The notes: generated by a model from the sequence alone, not told the origin. Shown: positions 11,593 through 24,562, numbered from the stretch's first letter. The stretch is 64,000 nucleotides of DNA from Tetradesmus obliquus (GCA_030272155.1 CP126199.1:3460501-3524500), one strand, 5' to 3'. Made by a program: numbers and translations.

Positions 11593-14229
11593 TTGTACTG
11601 CATCAAGTATTGAGCCTGCTAGTGATGCACAGTTGACAGTCATCAGCGCTGCAAGCAGTGGCGGCAAGGGCACAGCTTGCAGCGCAACACCACCTGCAGC
11701 ATCTGCTGCAGACGTCAGTGCAGTGGCTGGACCAGCAGCAAGCATCACAATCAAAGCGGGAGGTGCGAAGAAGGAGAGTGGCGCCACATCCAGCAGCAAA
11801 CCTCAAGCCAAGGCGCTCGCCAACAGCAGCGCAGCAAAACCCAGCAGCAGCAGCGCGAGTAAGCCTAGCGGCTTGCCAGCAGCTGCTGCTGCCGCCTCCA
11901 CAGCGCTTGCTGCTGCCAAGCTGGGTCTTCCAGACCAGCTGCAGTCAGCGCTGTCAGTTGCACCTGCAGCAGCATGCCTGCGAGATGTGGACGGCCGCTG
12001 CTGCCTGCATTATGCTGCCGGCTATGGCCACGAGGAATGTGTGGATGTGTTGTTGGCAAAAAGCGGAATTGAGGCAGTGAAAGTGCGGGATTCGAACGGG
12101 GACCTGCCGCTGCACTTGGCGGCGCAGCAGGGGCACCCCATGTGTGCTTACAACTTGGCAAAGGTAGGCAGGCCCTGCTGGTGTGCTGGCTTGGTGTGCT
12201 GTTGAAATGTGGCTGGTGTGCTGGCGTGCTTCGAGCTCTGCTGATACGTTTGCAGGCGTGTGGAGTTGCTGCGTTGGTGCAGCTGTAGAGCATGACACGT
12301 GGCAGCAGCTGCCATGTTTGCACAGCCTTGTGCATAGCCTTTTGGATGTCCACAGCATATGCTGCTGCTCAGCGTTGCCACACTCACACGTCATCATGAT
12401 TCAGCTATCACTTGTCTTACTGGTTAGCAAACGCTGCACCAGTGACACTTACTTGTGTTTCACCCTATGTGTCCATCTGCAGGCGTGTCCTGCCAGCTGC
12501 CTGGTCAAGAACAAGCGTGGTTGCTGCCCCATCGATGCAGCAGCAGCAGGCGGCCGCGGCGAGGTGCTGAATGCGCTGCTGCTGGCGTGTGCGGGAGAGG
12601 GCAGCAGCGCAACAGCTGTAGCAGCAATGCGTGCGCTGCTCGCTGCTGGTGCTGTGCCAGACACGTGGGCTCCAAACGGCAGCAGCGCTTTGATGCTGGC
12701 TGCTGCTGCAGATGGTGTGGCGGCACTCAAGGTGGGTGGGGTTGCATGGAGCAGCAGGCAGCGTTTTGCTTTGATGGCTTGCTTGCTGTGAGTTGCTGTG
12801 TGTTTGCGCAAGCTGCAGCAAAAAAAGGTGTGCTGGTGGAAGCGCTGTGTGGCTGCACTCACGGTGGGGTGGCATGGAGCAGCAGGCCTCGCTGTTTTGT
12901 GATGGCTTGCTGGCTTGCTGGCTGGCTTGCTGTGAGTCTATGTGAGTTTGTGCGAGCTCCAGCAAGGGTGTGTTCAGTTGCGCTGCTTGCGGCTAGCATT
13001 GCCGCCTTGAGGGGGGCGCACACTTCGATTGCAAGGCCTCAATCATACTACCCAGGCGTTTTCAGGTTCTGTGTGGAGAAGGTAGCTGCATGGGCGGTCC
13101 TTGCACCAAATGAAACGGTTCGAGTTGTGTTTCAACGCTGTGTGCCGCCTGCTGCTGCTGCTGCTGCCGCTGCTGCCGGCCAGGTGCTGCTGGAGGGTGG
13201 TGCCACGCTGGAGCTGCAGGACGCACTGGGCCGCTCAGCACTCATGTTCGCGGCGGGCAACGGCGCGACAGCAGCCTGCAAGGTGCGCCAGCGGGCAGGA
13301 CGGATGGAAAAGGTTGTTATTCCATCTGATTGGGATTGCATCCAGCCCAGATGTACCTGTTGTGGTTGTGCATGTGTATTGTGCCTGTGTATGGTGCTGA
13401 GCAAGGCGTTCTGCTGTTGGGGCTGCCAGCTTGTAGCATTTGCGAGGGTTTGTGGCAGACCACAGCTACCAAAGCATACGCCTCAGTACTGTGCTGCTGC
13501 TTCTGCTGCGTCTGTTGCTGGGTGCGTCTGCTGCTGCAGGTGCTGCTGGGCAGTGCGGCCAGCCTGTCAGCCAGGGACAGGCGCGGCAGGGCAGCACTGG
13601 ACTACGCACCCGCAGGTGTGCAGGGCACAGGGCACAAAGCAGTGAGGCAGCAGCTGCATACAGGCTGTTGCTGTGTGTGTGGTATGCTTTGGCGCAGCCA
13701 CTGCTGCAGGAGTGCTGCAATGCTTTTACATACATATGTATGTAGTTTAAAAAGGCTTTTGACTCTGTCGATGCTGTCGATTGCTGTTGTACTGTGCAGG
13801 CTCTGAAGCAGCAAAGCTGCTGCAGCAGCGGCTGGCAGAGCTGGAAACAGTTGCCAATCAGCTTCAGCAGCAGCTGCTGCAGGAGGGGCAGCAAGACCGG
13901 CAGCTGCAGCAGCAGCAGCGCAAACAGCCAGCAGCAGCAGCAGCAGCTGGGGGAGCTGCTGGTGCAGCTGGCAGCAGCGGGGCTGCGGTGTCAGCGAGCA
14001 GCAAGAAAAAGAAGAAGAAGAAGGCTGGCAAAGCGGCAGCAGCAGCAGCAGTAGCAGGGCCTGACACCAGCAGCAGTGATGCTCTAACCCTTCCGACCGC
14101 CATGGCAGCTGATTGCAGCGGGGCAACGGCTGCAACTGTAAAAGACAGTACAGACAGCTGTGCAGACAACACTGACTTCGCTGTTGAGGTACCTGCTGTG
14201 CCTGTGCAGCCTTGCCAAGGTGCAGAGAC

Positions 14230-14288
<59 letters not shown>

Positions 14289-14804
14289 CACAGCCCACCG
14301 CGTTGGATGTATTGGTCAGCAGCAGCACTGCAGCCGTACAACAGACTGCAGCACTGCCTGCTGCTGCAGCAGCAGCAGCCAGCAGTGCTGCCGGCACGCA
14401 GCTTGAGGCAGCTGCTGATGGCAGCAACCAGGAGACTGCTGCAACCTCTGCAGCTGCAGCTGCAGATGCCACGGCAGCAGCAGCTGCGGCAACAGCAGCA
14501 GCTGTAGAGTGCGCAGCAGTGCCTGCTGCCGCCCGGGGCAGCTATGCAGATCTGCTGACAGGAACCACTACCAGTGCTGCTGCTGCTGCTGCTGGTGAGG
14601 TTGCTGCTGCTGTTGATGGCTGTGATGGTGTGGCAGCAGAGCCGGAAGGAGACTGGCAAGTTGTGCTGCCAAAGAACAGGCAACGGGCTGGGCAGGCATG
14701 CATTGACAGCAGCAGCAGCAGCAGCAGCAGCAATGCAGGTGCGGCACATTGCATCGGCCAGGCAGCAGTGCTCATGGCACGCAACACGGACCACCCGGCT
14801 GGCA

Positions 14805-14838
<34 letters not shown>

Positions 14839-15414
14839 GCAGCAGTTGCGACCCTTAGCTGCCGTGAATGTTGCCGGCAGCCGAGGCAGCAGCAGCAGCA
14901 GCAGTTCACATCGGACAGCCCAGCAGCAGCAGCAGCAGCCTGCAACTCACGCTCACACCACGCTGCAGCAGCACACACTGGCTGCTGTTGCTGGGGGATC
15001 AGGGTTTACCGCTGGGTGTGGCCTGCTGAACCCTGGCCACAGGCGTCAGGGCTCAGGGCATAGCTTATGCAGCACCATCAGTGCGGCCAGCTATGAAAGC
15101 TGCAGCAGCGGCACAGCATCAGCTGCTGCTGCTACCACGCCCAAGGCAAACACGGGAAACAGCAGTGCAGCTGGCAGCAGCGCGACTTGCTCTGCCAGCA
15201 GCTGCTGCAGCAGCACAGTGTCTACACCTACAGCTGGCTGCAAGCAGCAGCAGCAGCAGCAGCAGCAGCATGGGGGCATTCCTCCACTGCCGCCAGCCAC
15301 AGCAGCAGCTGGTGGCAAAGCTTTGTTACTCAGCAGTAGGTGTGCCACTGGCTGTGATGCAGCAGACGACAGCAGCAGCAAGGCCGCAGGGTTCAAGGCA
15401 GCACTGTTAGGGCT

Positions 15415-15445
<31 letters not shown>

Positions 15446-16354
15446 GAAGAGCCAACACAGCCATTACAGCAGGGGTGCCTGGGCAGCGACGCTCATGCTG
15501 CTAGCAAGCTTCCTGCAGACAACAGCGCCCCTACAGGAGCTGCAGCAGCAGCAGCAACAGCAGCTTCGGCATCTCCAGCAGCAGCAGCAGCGGAAGCGAG
15601 CAGCAGCTCCTCGACTGTTACAGAGCAGCAGCAACAGCAACAGCAGCAGTTGCAGCAGCTGCAAGCAGCGCAGGCAGAGATTGAAGCGCTCAAAGCGCAG
15701 CTCTCGCACGCATCACGGCACCACCAGCAGCAGCTAGCAGCAGTACTTGAAGACGCAGCCGCTCACGAGGCATCTGCAGTTGCTGCTGCCACAGAAGCTG
15801 CTATCGCAGACACGCTGCAGTCTGCGCTGGTGCGGCAGCTGCTGGCAGCAGCAGCGCAGCAGGCAGTAGCAACAGAGCGGGCCCGCATGCAGCTGCGGCT
15901 ACAGCAGCTGGGCCTGCCACCTGCAATGGTGCTACAGCTGCTGCTGGGGCCGCTGGGGCCCATGCAGGCTGCTGCTGTGGCTGCAGGATCGTCCGGGGCG
16001 CTGCTGGCAGCAGCAGCAGCTGCATCTGCAGGTGCGGGTGCGAATGCACAGCCTGCTGCTGCTGCTAGTGTGGTAGCACCAGCAACAGATCCTAGTGCGT
16101 CTGCGGGCGCAATGCTGGCTGGTCAGGCAGCTGCCGGTGGCAGCAGCAGCAGTGGTGCTGCTGCCACTGCAGCCAGGCAGCAGCAGCAGCAGCAGCGCCG
16201 GGCGTCTGAGGTGAGCCTGTCAGAAGCAAGTTTGACCGGGGTTGCTGCTGAGCCCTATGCTCAGCAGCAGCAGCAGCAGCCAGAGTTGCCGGAGCTGAAG
16301 TTGGACTTGCGATCCGAGTACTTCAACGGCAGCAGCTCATTTGTGGCGCCTGCC

Positions 16355-16388
<34 letters not shown>

Positions 16389-17132
16389 GGTCTGGTGCAG
16401 CCAGCAACACGCCGCAGTGCAGCACGCCCTGCAGTGCCACTGCTGCTGGCTCTGAACTCGGGACAGCTTTTGCTGCAAGGCCTATCTTTGGCTTTGCCAT
16501 GGGTGGTGGCGGCGGCAGCAGCAGCTGCAGCAGCAGCTGCAGCCCTGGCATTGCTGTTGCAGCAGGCGGCAGTGCAGCAGCAGCCGCAACCGCGCAGTGT
16601 GCTGCTGCTGCAGCCGATTCGGACGAGCCCGCATGGCGCCGCAGCAGCGCAGATGGCCTGCTATTTGGCAGCAGTGCTGCTGCTGCTGCTGCTTCCGGAC
16701 CTGCTGCCACTCGGAGCAGCAGCAGCAGCAGCCTAGCCATGAGCATCACAGATGATGCCGAAGTTGAGGAGTCACGCATTGGCAGCTATGGGGCCATTGG
16801 TCAGTACATAACAGGGCAGTACCCGGTGTCTGGCCTACCAAGCACCCCTCCTAGCAGCAGCTGCAACAGCAGGACAGCGCTGTACCGCTCACCTGCTGCT
16901 GCTGCTGCTGCTGCTGGTGCCAGCAGCAGCATCTGGAGCGCTGCTGGCATCGGCGGCACATGTTCACTAGGAACTTCACCACTGGCAGCCGCGTACGGAA
17001 CTTCATACCCGACTTCCTACCAGGCGTCACTGGGAGTTCACAGTGGGAGTTTCGGCAGGCCCAGCAGCATGCCTGCTGATGGGGACTGGCTGCAGCGGCG
17101 GCGCTGCTTTGCTGGTGCTGAGCTGGACACCA

Positions 17133-17184
<52 letters not shown>

Positions 17185-17251
17185 CGGTGCTGTTAGGGCC
17201 AGCAAGGCCTGTGTGGATGATGTGGCTGCGCTACTGCCTGATCAGCTGTAA
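11186..17251 (+). CDS. Ankyrin-repeat protein with long low-complexity tail
   Basis: Exons 11186-12163, 12483-12731, 13184-13282, 13540-13615 and 13800-17251 give 1617 residues in one frame. After about 250 Ala/Ser-rich residues, four to five ankyrin units follow, partly one per exon: DGRCCLHYAAGYGHEECVDV, NGDLPLHLAAQQGHPMC, KRGCCPIDAAAAGGRGEV, NGSSALMLAAAADG, LGRSALMFAAGNGATAAC and RRGRAALDYAP. The last exon opens with a short coiled coil (AAKLLQQRLAELETVANQLQ), then a Lys run (KKKKKKAGK, nuclear-signal-like) and more than 1000 residues of poly-Ser, poly-Gln and poly-Ala with islands such as EGDWQVVLPKNRQ and RKLDLR-like KLDLRSEYFNGSS. Ankyrin repeats bind proteins; the partner cannot be told. 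The open frame is continuous over 3.4 kb of triplet repeats, which speaks for real coding. Start chosen at the first ATG of the open exon. Confidence 0.8.
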
Positions 17252-20200
17252 CAGGTGTGCTGCTGGTCGCTCCTGTTCAACTCCGGACACTTGGCTTTGT
17301 GCCTGCTGCAGCAAATGCACAGTGTGTGCTGCTGCCTGTTGCTGGCTGCTGCGCTGGTAGCACAGCTGACAGTCGAGCAGCAGCAGCAGCAGCAGCAGCT
17401 TGCTGTGCCGCTGCAAAGCAAGGGTAGCTTGCAACCTGTGTGACGGCAGCCGGAGATGATGGGTTTGTGTCTGCATGTTTGACATTTTCGGCTGGCGCCT
17501 TGTGCACAGCTGCTGCGGTGATCCTGCACGCCATGTTGCATGTGATGGCGCGGTTGCTGTGTTTGTCGTTGGGGCTTATACTTGGTATGTTTTTTGGTGT
17601 GAAGCTGTATGTGCTTGTGCATTTGTAGCGCAATGTGCGCGTTGTTGCGTAGCTCAGCGATCCGAGTATTAACGTTAGCATCAGCAGCAGCAGTGCTGTG
17701 TAATGCCTGCAAGCGTCCATTGTTGTTGTTGTGCATCCTGGTGTAGTTTAGGTGGCAGGGTGTTGTCCCCGTTCGCAAACGGCGACGCACTCCTGCATGT
17801 AAGCATGTATCATCAGCAGCACACACGCAGGGGCGTGTGTGTGCAGATTGGGCAGCTCTAGCAGCCGTGATGCCTGAAACATGGCGTGGGTGCTTGTAGC
17901 TGTGTGTATGTAGCTGCACCTTGCTCGCGGCTTGGCTTGTTTGTTGTTGGGTGTGTACAACAGATTGCACATGGATGGCGGCTGCTGCTGCTGCAGTTGC
18001 TTCCATGGTGGGCGCGCTTGTGCGCCGGGTGCGGTGCAATACCGCAACATGTATTGCTGATTTGGCTTGTGACAGGCTTGTTGATGCATGTGTGAGTAGG
18101 TCTGTGGTCGTGGCAGGGGTTGATATCACAAACGCAGTGCCTGCATTGCATGTGCATGCCTGCGTGACAATGGCTTTGCTTGACGTTGCAGGGGGCTACC
18201 TGCTTGTCATCTGGCTGTGGGCAGCACACGCAACACGCTCGTGGGTGTTATTTGTAATGGCTGTCGAGTTTCAGATCTTGGCGCATGGTAGGGGAGGGGA
18301 GTCAGCGTTGACAGTTGTGTGGCTGGCATCCGCACTGCATTCAAGCAGAGTGTGGTATCAAGTTGATGGTGCTTCAGGAGGAAGCAGGCGGGCTGCACAA
18401 GCGCACACGCCAGCAGTTGAGCCTTGAAGTTTGCCTGGCGATGCTTTGGGTGGACTCGCGAGCTGCCAACAGCAGTGCCACGTCAGGTCCCCACGGGTGT
18501 ATTCTTATGTACCTGTATTTGTGTCGTGTTGTGGGTGGGGTTGTCGTGTTGTGGGATGGGTTTCAGGCATGGGTTTCTGGGAGCCGCAGGCATGCTGGCT
18601 TGCAGTTGCTGCTCTGAGCAAGCGGAGGTAGCATCAGGCAGGCTGCATCTGCTGGCGGCTGTGTACAAACATGTATGTATCTGGTGTGCGTCAACAGTCG
18701 CTGCATCTGCGTGCGTTTGAATGTTATTTCTTCATTGCGCATGCTGCAGCGCAACTGCGCTTTACAAAGAAAGAGGGCCATGCGTTGCCTGCATTGCTTG
18801 TCAGCGTACAAGGAAGCCACATATGCATCAGTGCATGTTGATGGGTGAGCATGCTGTTGCTGAAGTTGTTGTCATGTGCTTGTAGGTATGCTACCGTTTG
18901 CTGAGGGCTGCGCCTGGCTTCTAGACGCACAGCAGTCATGTCGGACATGCGACAGGAGCCAAGGGTCCTGAGCCTGGCTGGCCTAACAGTGTTGGCTTCA
19001 GCGGTGTATGCGATGGTTGCGTCCATCAAATTTGTTTTTCTTGAAGATGTAGGCATTCAAGGAAGCTGTCAGAGCCGTGGGGCAGTGTGTTGTGGCGGCT
19101 GTCAGGGCTACTGAGGCCCACGTATGGGTGGGTCTGACCGTATTTGCTTGCTGAGCTGCTGCTGCTGCTGCTGCCAGCAGCGCTGCTGGGAGGGGCGGCA
19201 CATCGACACCATTTTCGTGCAGCAGCACTGGCAGGCGTATAAAGAGAGTTGCCGATTGGAGGCTTCTAGCAATGCTTCGAGCATCGCATGTGCCAGTCGT
19301 TTCTGGGTTGCTCAGTCCAGGTGCCTCTGGCTGCACCCTACAGCTCGGTTTGGGGGAGGCCTCCTTCCTAGGTTACGGTTGAGCCTCCAGGTTACGGCAC
19401 TCATGCTTTCCAGGTGCAGGCTTCTGCAGCGGCTGTAACATGTTATGACATGCTCAGGCTCATACTTACTGACATGAGCGACTTATCTGCCTTGGTTTGC
19501 TGCCAGTGAAGCTGTACCTGAAAGCAACAGCCTGTCATAACTGTTGATGGTGGGCTGTACAATGTAAACGGGCTGTACAGCTGAACATGATGTTGGCAGT
19601 GACATGTGGGGAGTCTGTGCCACTGGGAAAGTGTCCAAGCAGGTGACAGCAGCCTAAGCAGCTGTAAGGCATAAAGATAGACACAACATTATCCAAGTAG
19701 GTTACAAGATTCATTCACTCTAGCAGCAGCCTTGAATGCCACTAACAAGCAAACCCTGCAGCCTTGTATGAACCACTAGCAGCGCGTGTATCTGCTGCCA
19801 AGTACAGCAGTAGCGCAGACTGCAGCCTGCATCAACCAATAGCTGTGCCTCAAAAAGCTGCAGCTGCTGGATGCTGTCAGCCCTGAAACATGGACTCCTC
19901 GGGAAGACACAGTGCCGCACATCTGCAATGCATGCCATTCTACAAGTCGCATGCGTGCTGTATGCTGTGACTTGCGCAAGGGGCTGCGCCACCACTCAAA
20001 TAATCCATCATCCGTCATCCGTACGTTCAACAACAGCACTCGTCTGCTGTTTGACTGCATTTGATGACGCCCAGCGGCCAGGCACGAGCAGCCTGACTCT
20101 ATGCCAGAAGACAGACGATGCGTGGGAACACAGCAGCTGCTGCCAAGGCGCGGCCAAAGCACGTCACACCACAGCTGCGCATCAGCTGCCACGTGCTTCC

Positions 20201-20461
20201 TGCAAAGCTGCACTCCAGCTGCACATGTGCATCTGCTGTAGCAGCTGCACTGCTGCTGCTGCCATCGAAAGATCGCTCCCATCCCCAGCAGCATGCCATG
20301 CCTACTGCACAACAGCAGGCTTTGATAGCAGCAGCTCATGCAGCAGCGCCTGCTGCCGCTGTCGTGCACTCCGACTGTGTGCCGCCATTATGCTTCCAAC
20401 AGCACTCACATTGCCCAAAACTATCCAAACACCCCGAGCCACCAACTGCACCGTGTGCTGC
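17252..20461. other. Long convergent intergenic region / 3' UTRs
   Basis: About 3.2 kb between the tail-to-tail ankyrin (plus) and SmD3 (minus) genes. Open frames on both strands (up to 295 codons, minus, 18129-17242) are His/Cys/Gln-rich, without domains. TGTAA, the usual green-algal polyadenylation signal, occurs at about 17698 on the plus strand and as TTACA near 19700, which would give the two genes 3' UTRs of about 450 and 760 nt. No RNA gene or mobile element seen. Confidence 0.45.
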
Positions 20462-20830
20462 TCACTTGCCGCCTGCTTTCTGTGTGGCGCGCATCTGCGC
20501 TGCGCGGCCCCTGCCTCCCGTGCCCATAGGCAGGTTCTTGTTCTTATACTTGGGGTCGATCCTCTTGAACATGGGAGCGTTCTTGAGCATGTCTGGCACC
20601 ACTATGAAGCGGATCCTGCTGCCCCGGATGTATATGTGCTGCAGCTGGCTGTATTTGCCGTCCCTGCCGGTCGCTGTCACATCCTTCAGCTGGCAGTTCC
20701 AGTTGTCCTCTGCTGTGTGCAGCTGCCCGCGATACATCTCGCCGGTTTTAAGCTCTACGGTGACGGTATGGCCCTCAGCCTCGTGCAGCAGCTTCACGGG
20801 GATGCCCACACCCTTGAGAGAGGTGCCCAT
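20462..20830 (-). CDS. SMD3: snRNP core protein Sm D3
   Basis: One uninterrupted frame of 122 codons. It is a core component of the seven-membered Sm ring on spliceosomal U1, U2, U4 and U5 snRNAs in the nucleus. The sequence follows SmD3 closely from the start: [39 protein letters not shown] (Sm1 motif), then [20 protein letters not shown] (Sm2 motif and the D3-specific continuation). Length is near the usual 120-130. The C-terminal tail has only one short RG cluster (GGRGRAAQ), much less than the RG-repeat tail of animal SmD3. It is the only intronless gene in the window. Identification is very secure; start ATG aligns with the family start. Confidence 0.96.
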   Translation of the reverse strand: MGTSLKGVGIPVKLLHEAEGHTVTVELKTGEMYRGQLHTAEDNWNCQLKDVTATGRDGKYSQLQHIYIRGSRIRFIVVPDMLKNAPMFKRIDPKYKNKNLPMGTGGRGRAAQMRATQKAGGK

Positions 20831-22617
20831 GCTGCTGCTGCTGTGCGGGAAGCTGCTGGCGGTGTTGCTGCCCCGCGGCCTGGTTTTCTAACAGTGACGT
20901 GGGTCGAATGGAGCAGATCAAGCTTTGAAACAGCCGGCTAGCGCTTGAAGGAGTGGGTACTGGGTGCGGAGGCAGCAGGCACAGGAAGCGAGACTGTACG
21001 GCGAAAGTGTGGCTGACAGTCTTATAGACACTGTTGATGTATGATCGCTGCTTTTGTGGCAGTCGTCGACCGGTATCCGTCTTCAACATTGAACACTGTC
21101 ACTGCTCACTGTCAGGTGTTGTTCAGGGCTGTGGCAGTGATACAGAAAGCCGGACCTGCTATGGGATAGCGCAGTCGCTGCTGAAACCTGCTTAAATATG
21201 ATCCACTGGGGTTGCACCACTCAGTTGGCACAACTCAGTTGCCACATTATGCCGCTGCTGCCGCAGCTGCTGCATATGAAACACCAATCAAGAAGCCAGA
21301 GCATGTATGATATCCCTGAGATATGCATGATGCGAAGTGCCTTGTGTGCTAGGCATAACTTATCAGCGCCATAGCCATGCCTCCTTGCAGGAGCCACACC
21401 CAGCCAGAGTAAGCTGCAGCACTAGGTCCCAGCCCGAAAGACTTCCAGAGCAGTTTCAGACCCACAGCATCATCAGCGTGTGGGGCACCCATCACCTACA
21501 ACGTGCAGTGTGCAACTCTATGTTGTGCAACCTGCTTCTAGGTTCTTGGCACACACAGCCAGACGCAAATCGCACAGGTTGGGGCTGCATGTGCAGCAGG
21601 TGCGTGCCGTGACTCACGGCCCGTGAGTGGACTTGATTGATCAAGTGTGATGTCATCTGCTGGGCTTTTACGGTGCGCCAGTTACTGCTGTATGGCGCCT
21701 TGCTCTGTGCATTGAGCCAGACCGTCGTCTAGCGGAAAGGGGACACAGCAGTCGTTGTCAAAGGCACAGCACTGCATGCATCCAACGGAGGTGCACGTGC
21801 CACAGCCACCCACCCACCTGCATAAAAGCGTCGCGGCAACAATACTCACTGGGACCTGTTTGTATCGGTGCGGATGGGTGGATACTGGACATCAAGTGGG
21901 GTATGTTTTTCACCCTGCCCCCGCAGCACACACGGCTGACTGCAAGCATCATGCTTGCAGCATGCTGCTTCAAGTTGCGCCCATGCTCATTGCCGCAAGG
22001 CTGCGGCAGCCTTTGCAATTCTAGCAGCACTGCGCACTGCATGCTTCCCCAGTGTGCATGAGCAGAGGTATCGAGGCACCACGGCAGGGATCAACAGCAT
22101 GCCACTGGCAAGGCAGTTGGCTGCAACACTCACGTCGGCCTTGAGCAATCCTGGCGGTTTGCTGAACCATGACTCTAGCATTGTCAGCAGCAAGGCCGAT
22201 AACGGAGTGTTACGCTGACACAGGTGGAGCTACAAGGCGCAATGTCGCATAGTGATGCAGCAATTCTGCGTTGTACACGTGCTTGGTTGCGTCAGCTCAG
22301 CTGTCAGTGACAGATGACGCTGTGAACCCTATAGACGGCTTGTGCTGTCACAAGGTGGCCTCAACGCTGCTACAATTGCTCACTCCATTGGTTGGCTTTC
22401 TTTGTAGTTGAGACAGGGCCTGCTTCAAACACGGTTCACTGCATGCTGTAAACAATTCCTGCACCAAGGCACTGCCAAGAAGTCATCAGACAGCTCTTAC
22501 AGACCCTTCGCGCAGCTGAAGAATTTGTTTGATAGCTCTAGCTTGCTTGGTGCTGCGTTTCGTTGACAGAACTCCGCCTACGAAATTTGGCGGTCAACTG
22601 TTGCAATCCCATCCGAC
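20831..22617. other. Divergent intergenic region
   Basis: Separates SmD3 (minus) from the RIIa-domain gene (plus) and should contain both promoters. No gene recognised; open frames are short and domainless. One small perfect inverted repeat, ACTCACGG-C-CCGTGAGT, lies at 21612-21628. Confidence 0.45.
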
Positions 22618-23437
22618 ATGGCGTCCAAGTATCAAAAGCCCTTCACCATTCCGGAAACCTATCCAGCTATCCTGAAAGAGTTCACACGAGAAGTCTTGCG
22701 GGCACAGGCAAGTGCACAGTAAGGCAGCATCTCTGGCAGGGCAAGTGTACAACAGCACTGCACTGCACATCACTTCACTGCAGAAGAAAGTCTGCAGGTT
22801 GCTCAAGTGCTGCAGCTTAACTTTAAAAAAACACCGATCTTGAAGTAAGCGTGCAGTACCACAGCAGTCTAAAAGCGTCGCAGACGCATGTAAAAACATG
22901 CAGCAGGCCAGTGCAGTGCTGCTGTACAACGCACGCTGCTGCGTCTCGTGCTGTAAAGTGCATGTGGCAGCGCGACCGGCTTGGCCTTGATCGAGGTCGA
23001 CATCCTTGACTGATGGCGCAGCGGCAACAAAGATGTCAAGGCAAACAGTCCCAGCCTGCCCAGCACTACCAGTAGGCTGGCCCTGCAAGCCCAGCAGCTG
23101 TGACTGCCTGGTCCCTGCGATCTCCTGCGAGCAGCATCAGCGTGGACTCCAGGTTGCTCAGCTGTCACTGGATACGGGAAGCTGTCAAAGGAATAACTAT
23201 CTGCTGCCCTGCCCGCTCTTGCTGCCTGCTGCTGCTGCTGCTGCTGCTGCCGCGATCGTCTGCTGGATGCTGGGGTGCTGGCCATGTGTGGCTGTCGCAT
23301 GCACCCTGCAGCCTGACAACATCTACGAATTTGGTGCCCATTACTTTGCTGAGCTGCTGGCCAAGGAGCAGGCAAAGGCAGCAGCAGGCAGCAGGGAAGC
23401 GGGCGCTAGCAGCAGCAGCAGTCAGTTGGCTGCATAA
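22618..23437 (+). CDS. Small RIIa (PKA-R dimerisation/docking) domain protein
   Basis: Two exons, 22618-22707 and 23312-23437, give 71 residues: MASKYQKPFTIPETYPAIL, then KEFTREVLRAQ, joined to PDNIYEFGAHYFAELLAKEQ and an Ala/Ser-rich end. This matches the RIIa fold (two helices forming an X-type dimer that binds amphipathic anchoring helices), in which 'F-(T)REVLR-x-QP-x-NIY-x-F-x-A-x-YF' is the hallmark. The hallmark is rebuilt only when the intron starts with GCAAGT, i.e. a GC-AG intron; codon phase is 0 on both sides. In algae such proteins are known mainly from cilia (radial spoke RSP7/RSP11 type), but minimal RIIa proteins occur elsewhere. TGTAA at about 23819 is a possible poly(A) signal. 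Confidence 0.85.
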
Positions 23438-24562
23438 GAACGCAGCTGCAAACAGCACCTCTGTAGCGGTTCTAGGAAGCTGGGCTGGCACATGCAGTAG
23501 CCACCAGCAGCTGAAGCTGAGCATGTGCTGCGTTGTGATTTACACCAAGCTGCTAGCAGCTGCAGCGGAGGCAGCAGGATCTGATAACCTGGCAAGCACA
23601 AGTTTTTTTGTGCCTGCTGCCCCCATTATGCAGAGATGTATTGATGCACGGCAGCACCTTGCTTTGTTCATTGGTCAAGAAATGACCCGCCTCCGGCTGA
23701 GGCCAGCTTGCTGGGCAAACTGGCAAGTGTGCAAGCTTACCAAGCTGAGCAAGCTGCCAGCATGGGGGCGATGAATGTCTGCCAGAGCAATGTGCATGCG
23801 GCTGTAGCTGCCGTGTTTGCTGTAAAGTTTCGACTCACGGCGCTCAACAAGTGGCTTGTGGCATCGTGTGTGCGTGGTGGTTGCAGCGGTGGTGAGAACA
23901 GCAGGATGTTGCCACCCATTCAGTACCACCCCTCCGCGTGGCTTGCAGATCAGCTGTCGCTTCTTTGCGACGATCAAAACCAATAGGATGTTGAGCACGC
24001 TGCTGTCTGCACGCATGCTTTGTGCAGCTCCTGGCTGTTGGGCGGTGCATTGCAATGCAATTACCACACATGTGTTATTGCTGTGTTAGTGCTGCTTTAG
24101 GGTTTGCTGATGGTGGTTGCTGTTACAGGCAATGTTGCTCATTAGTTCAACCACTGCGTGTCCAATCCGAGGAACATCTTTGTTGCAACGCATGCATGCT
24201 ACTTGCAGTAAAAGCGTAACACCAAGCGTCATGAGTTGATCAGCAGCATCGAGCAGTCTGTGATCAAGTGCAGGATACCAGAAGCGAATCAAAACTCTTT
24301 ACAGTAGTTGGTCTGATGGCCAGCTATGGCGGCCCGCCGAGGTGATCAGTTGTCTCACGCCTGGAGCTCGTTACAACGCCCGACGCCCCGCGCCTGCCTC
24401 TTTAGCCTGCAGATCGCACAAGCATGCATGCAGAAGTGATCTGGATGTCTTAAAAAAGGGTTCGCGCCAGCCTGTGCTTCAGAAGCAGCAGCTGGCTCCT
24501 GCAGGCACAACAGCAGCAGCTAGTGTGGAATCCAACAGTCACTGCTGCATACACTTTGCAGG
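23438..24562. other. Intergenic region, DPE2 promoter side
   Basis: No gene recognised. TTTGCAG directly before the DPE2 start codon (24556-24562) could be a splice acceptor of an intron in the 5' UTR. Confidence 0.4.

Noticed and set aside
13602-14821. Long minus-strand frames rich in Leu/Cys/Ala opposite the ankyrin gene's last exon
   Set aside because: They are the reverse reading of CAG triplets that encode poly-Gln/Ser/Ala in the ankyrin protein.
17242-18129. 295-codon minus-strand frame behind the ankyrin gene
   Set aside because: His/Gln/Thr-rich mirror of a GT-rich 3' UTR; no motif, no splice-consistent neighbours.
19871-20941. 356-codon plus-strand frame over SmD3
   Set aside because: Its conserved part is simply antisense to the secure SmD3 gene.
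21715-21790. Possible tRNA (CCGTCGTCTAGCGG looks like a D-arm region)
   Set aside because: No matching acceptor stem, anticodon arm or T-arm found.
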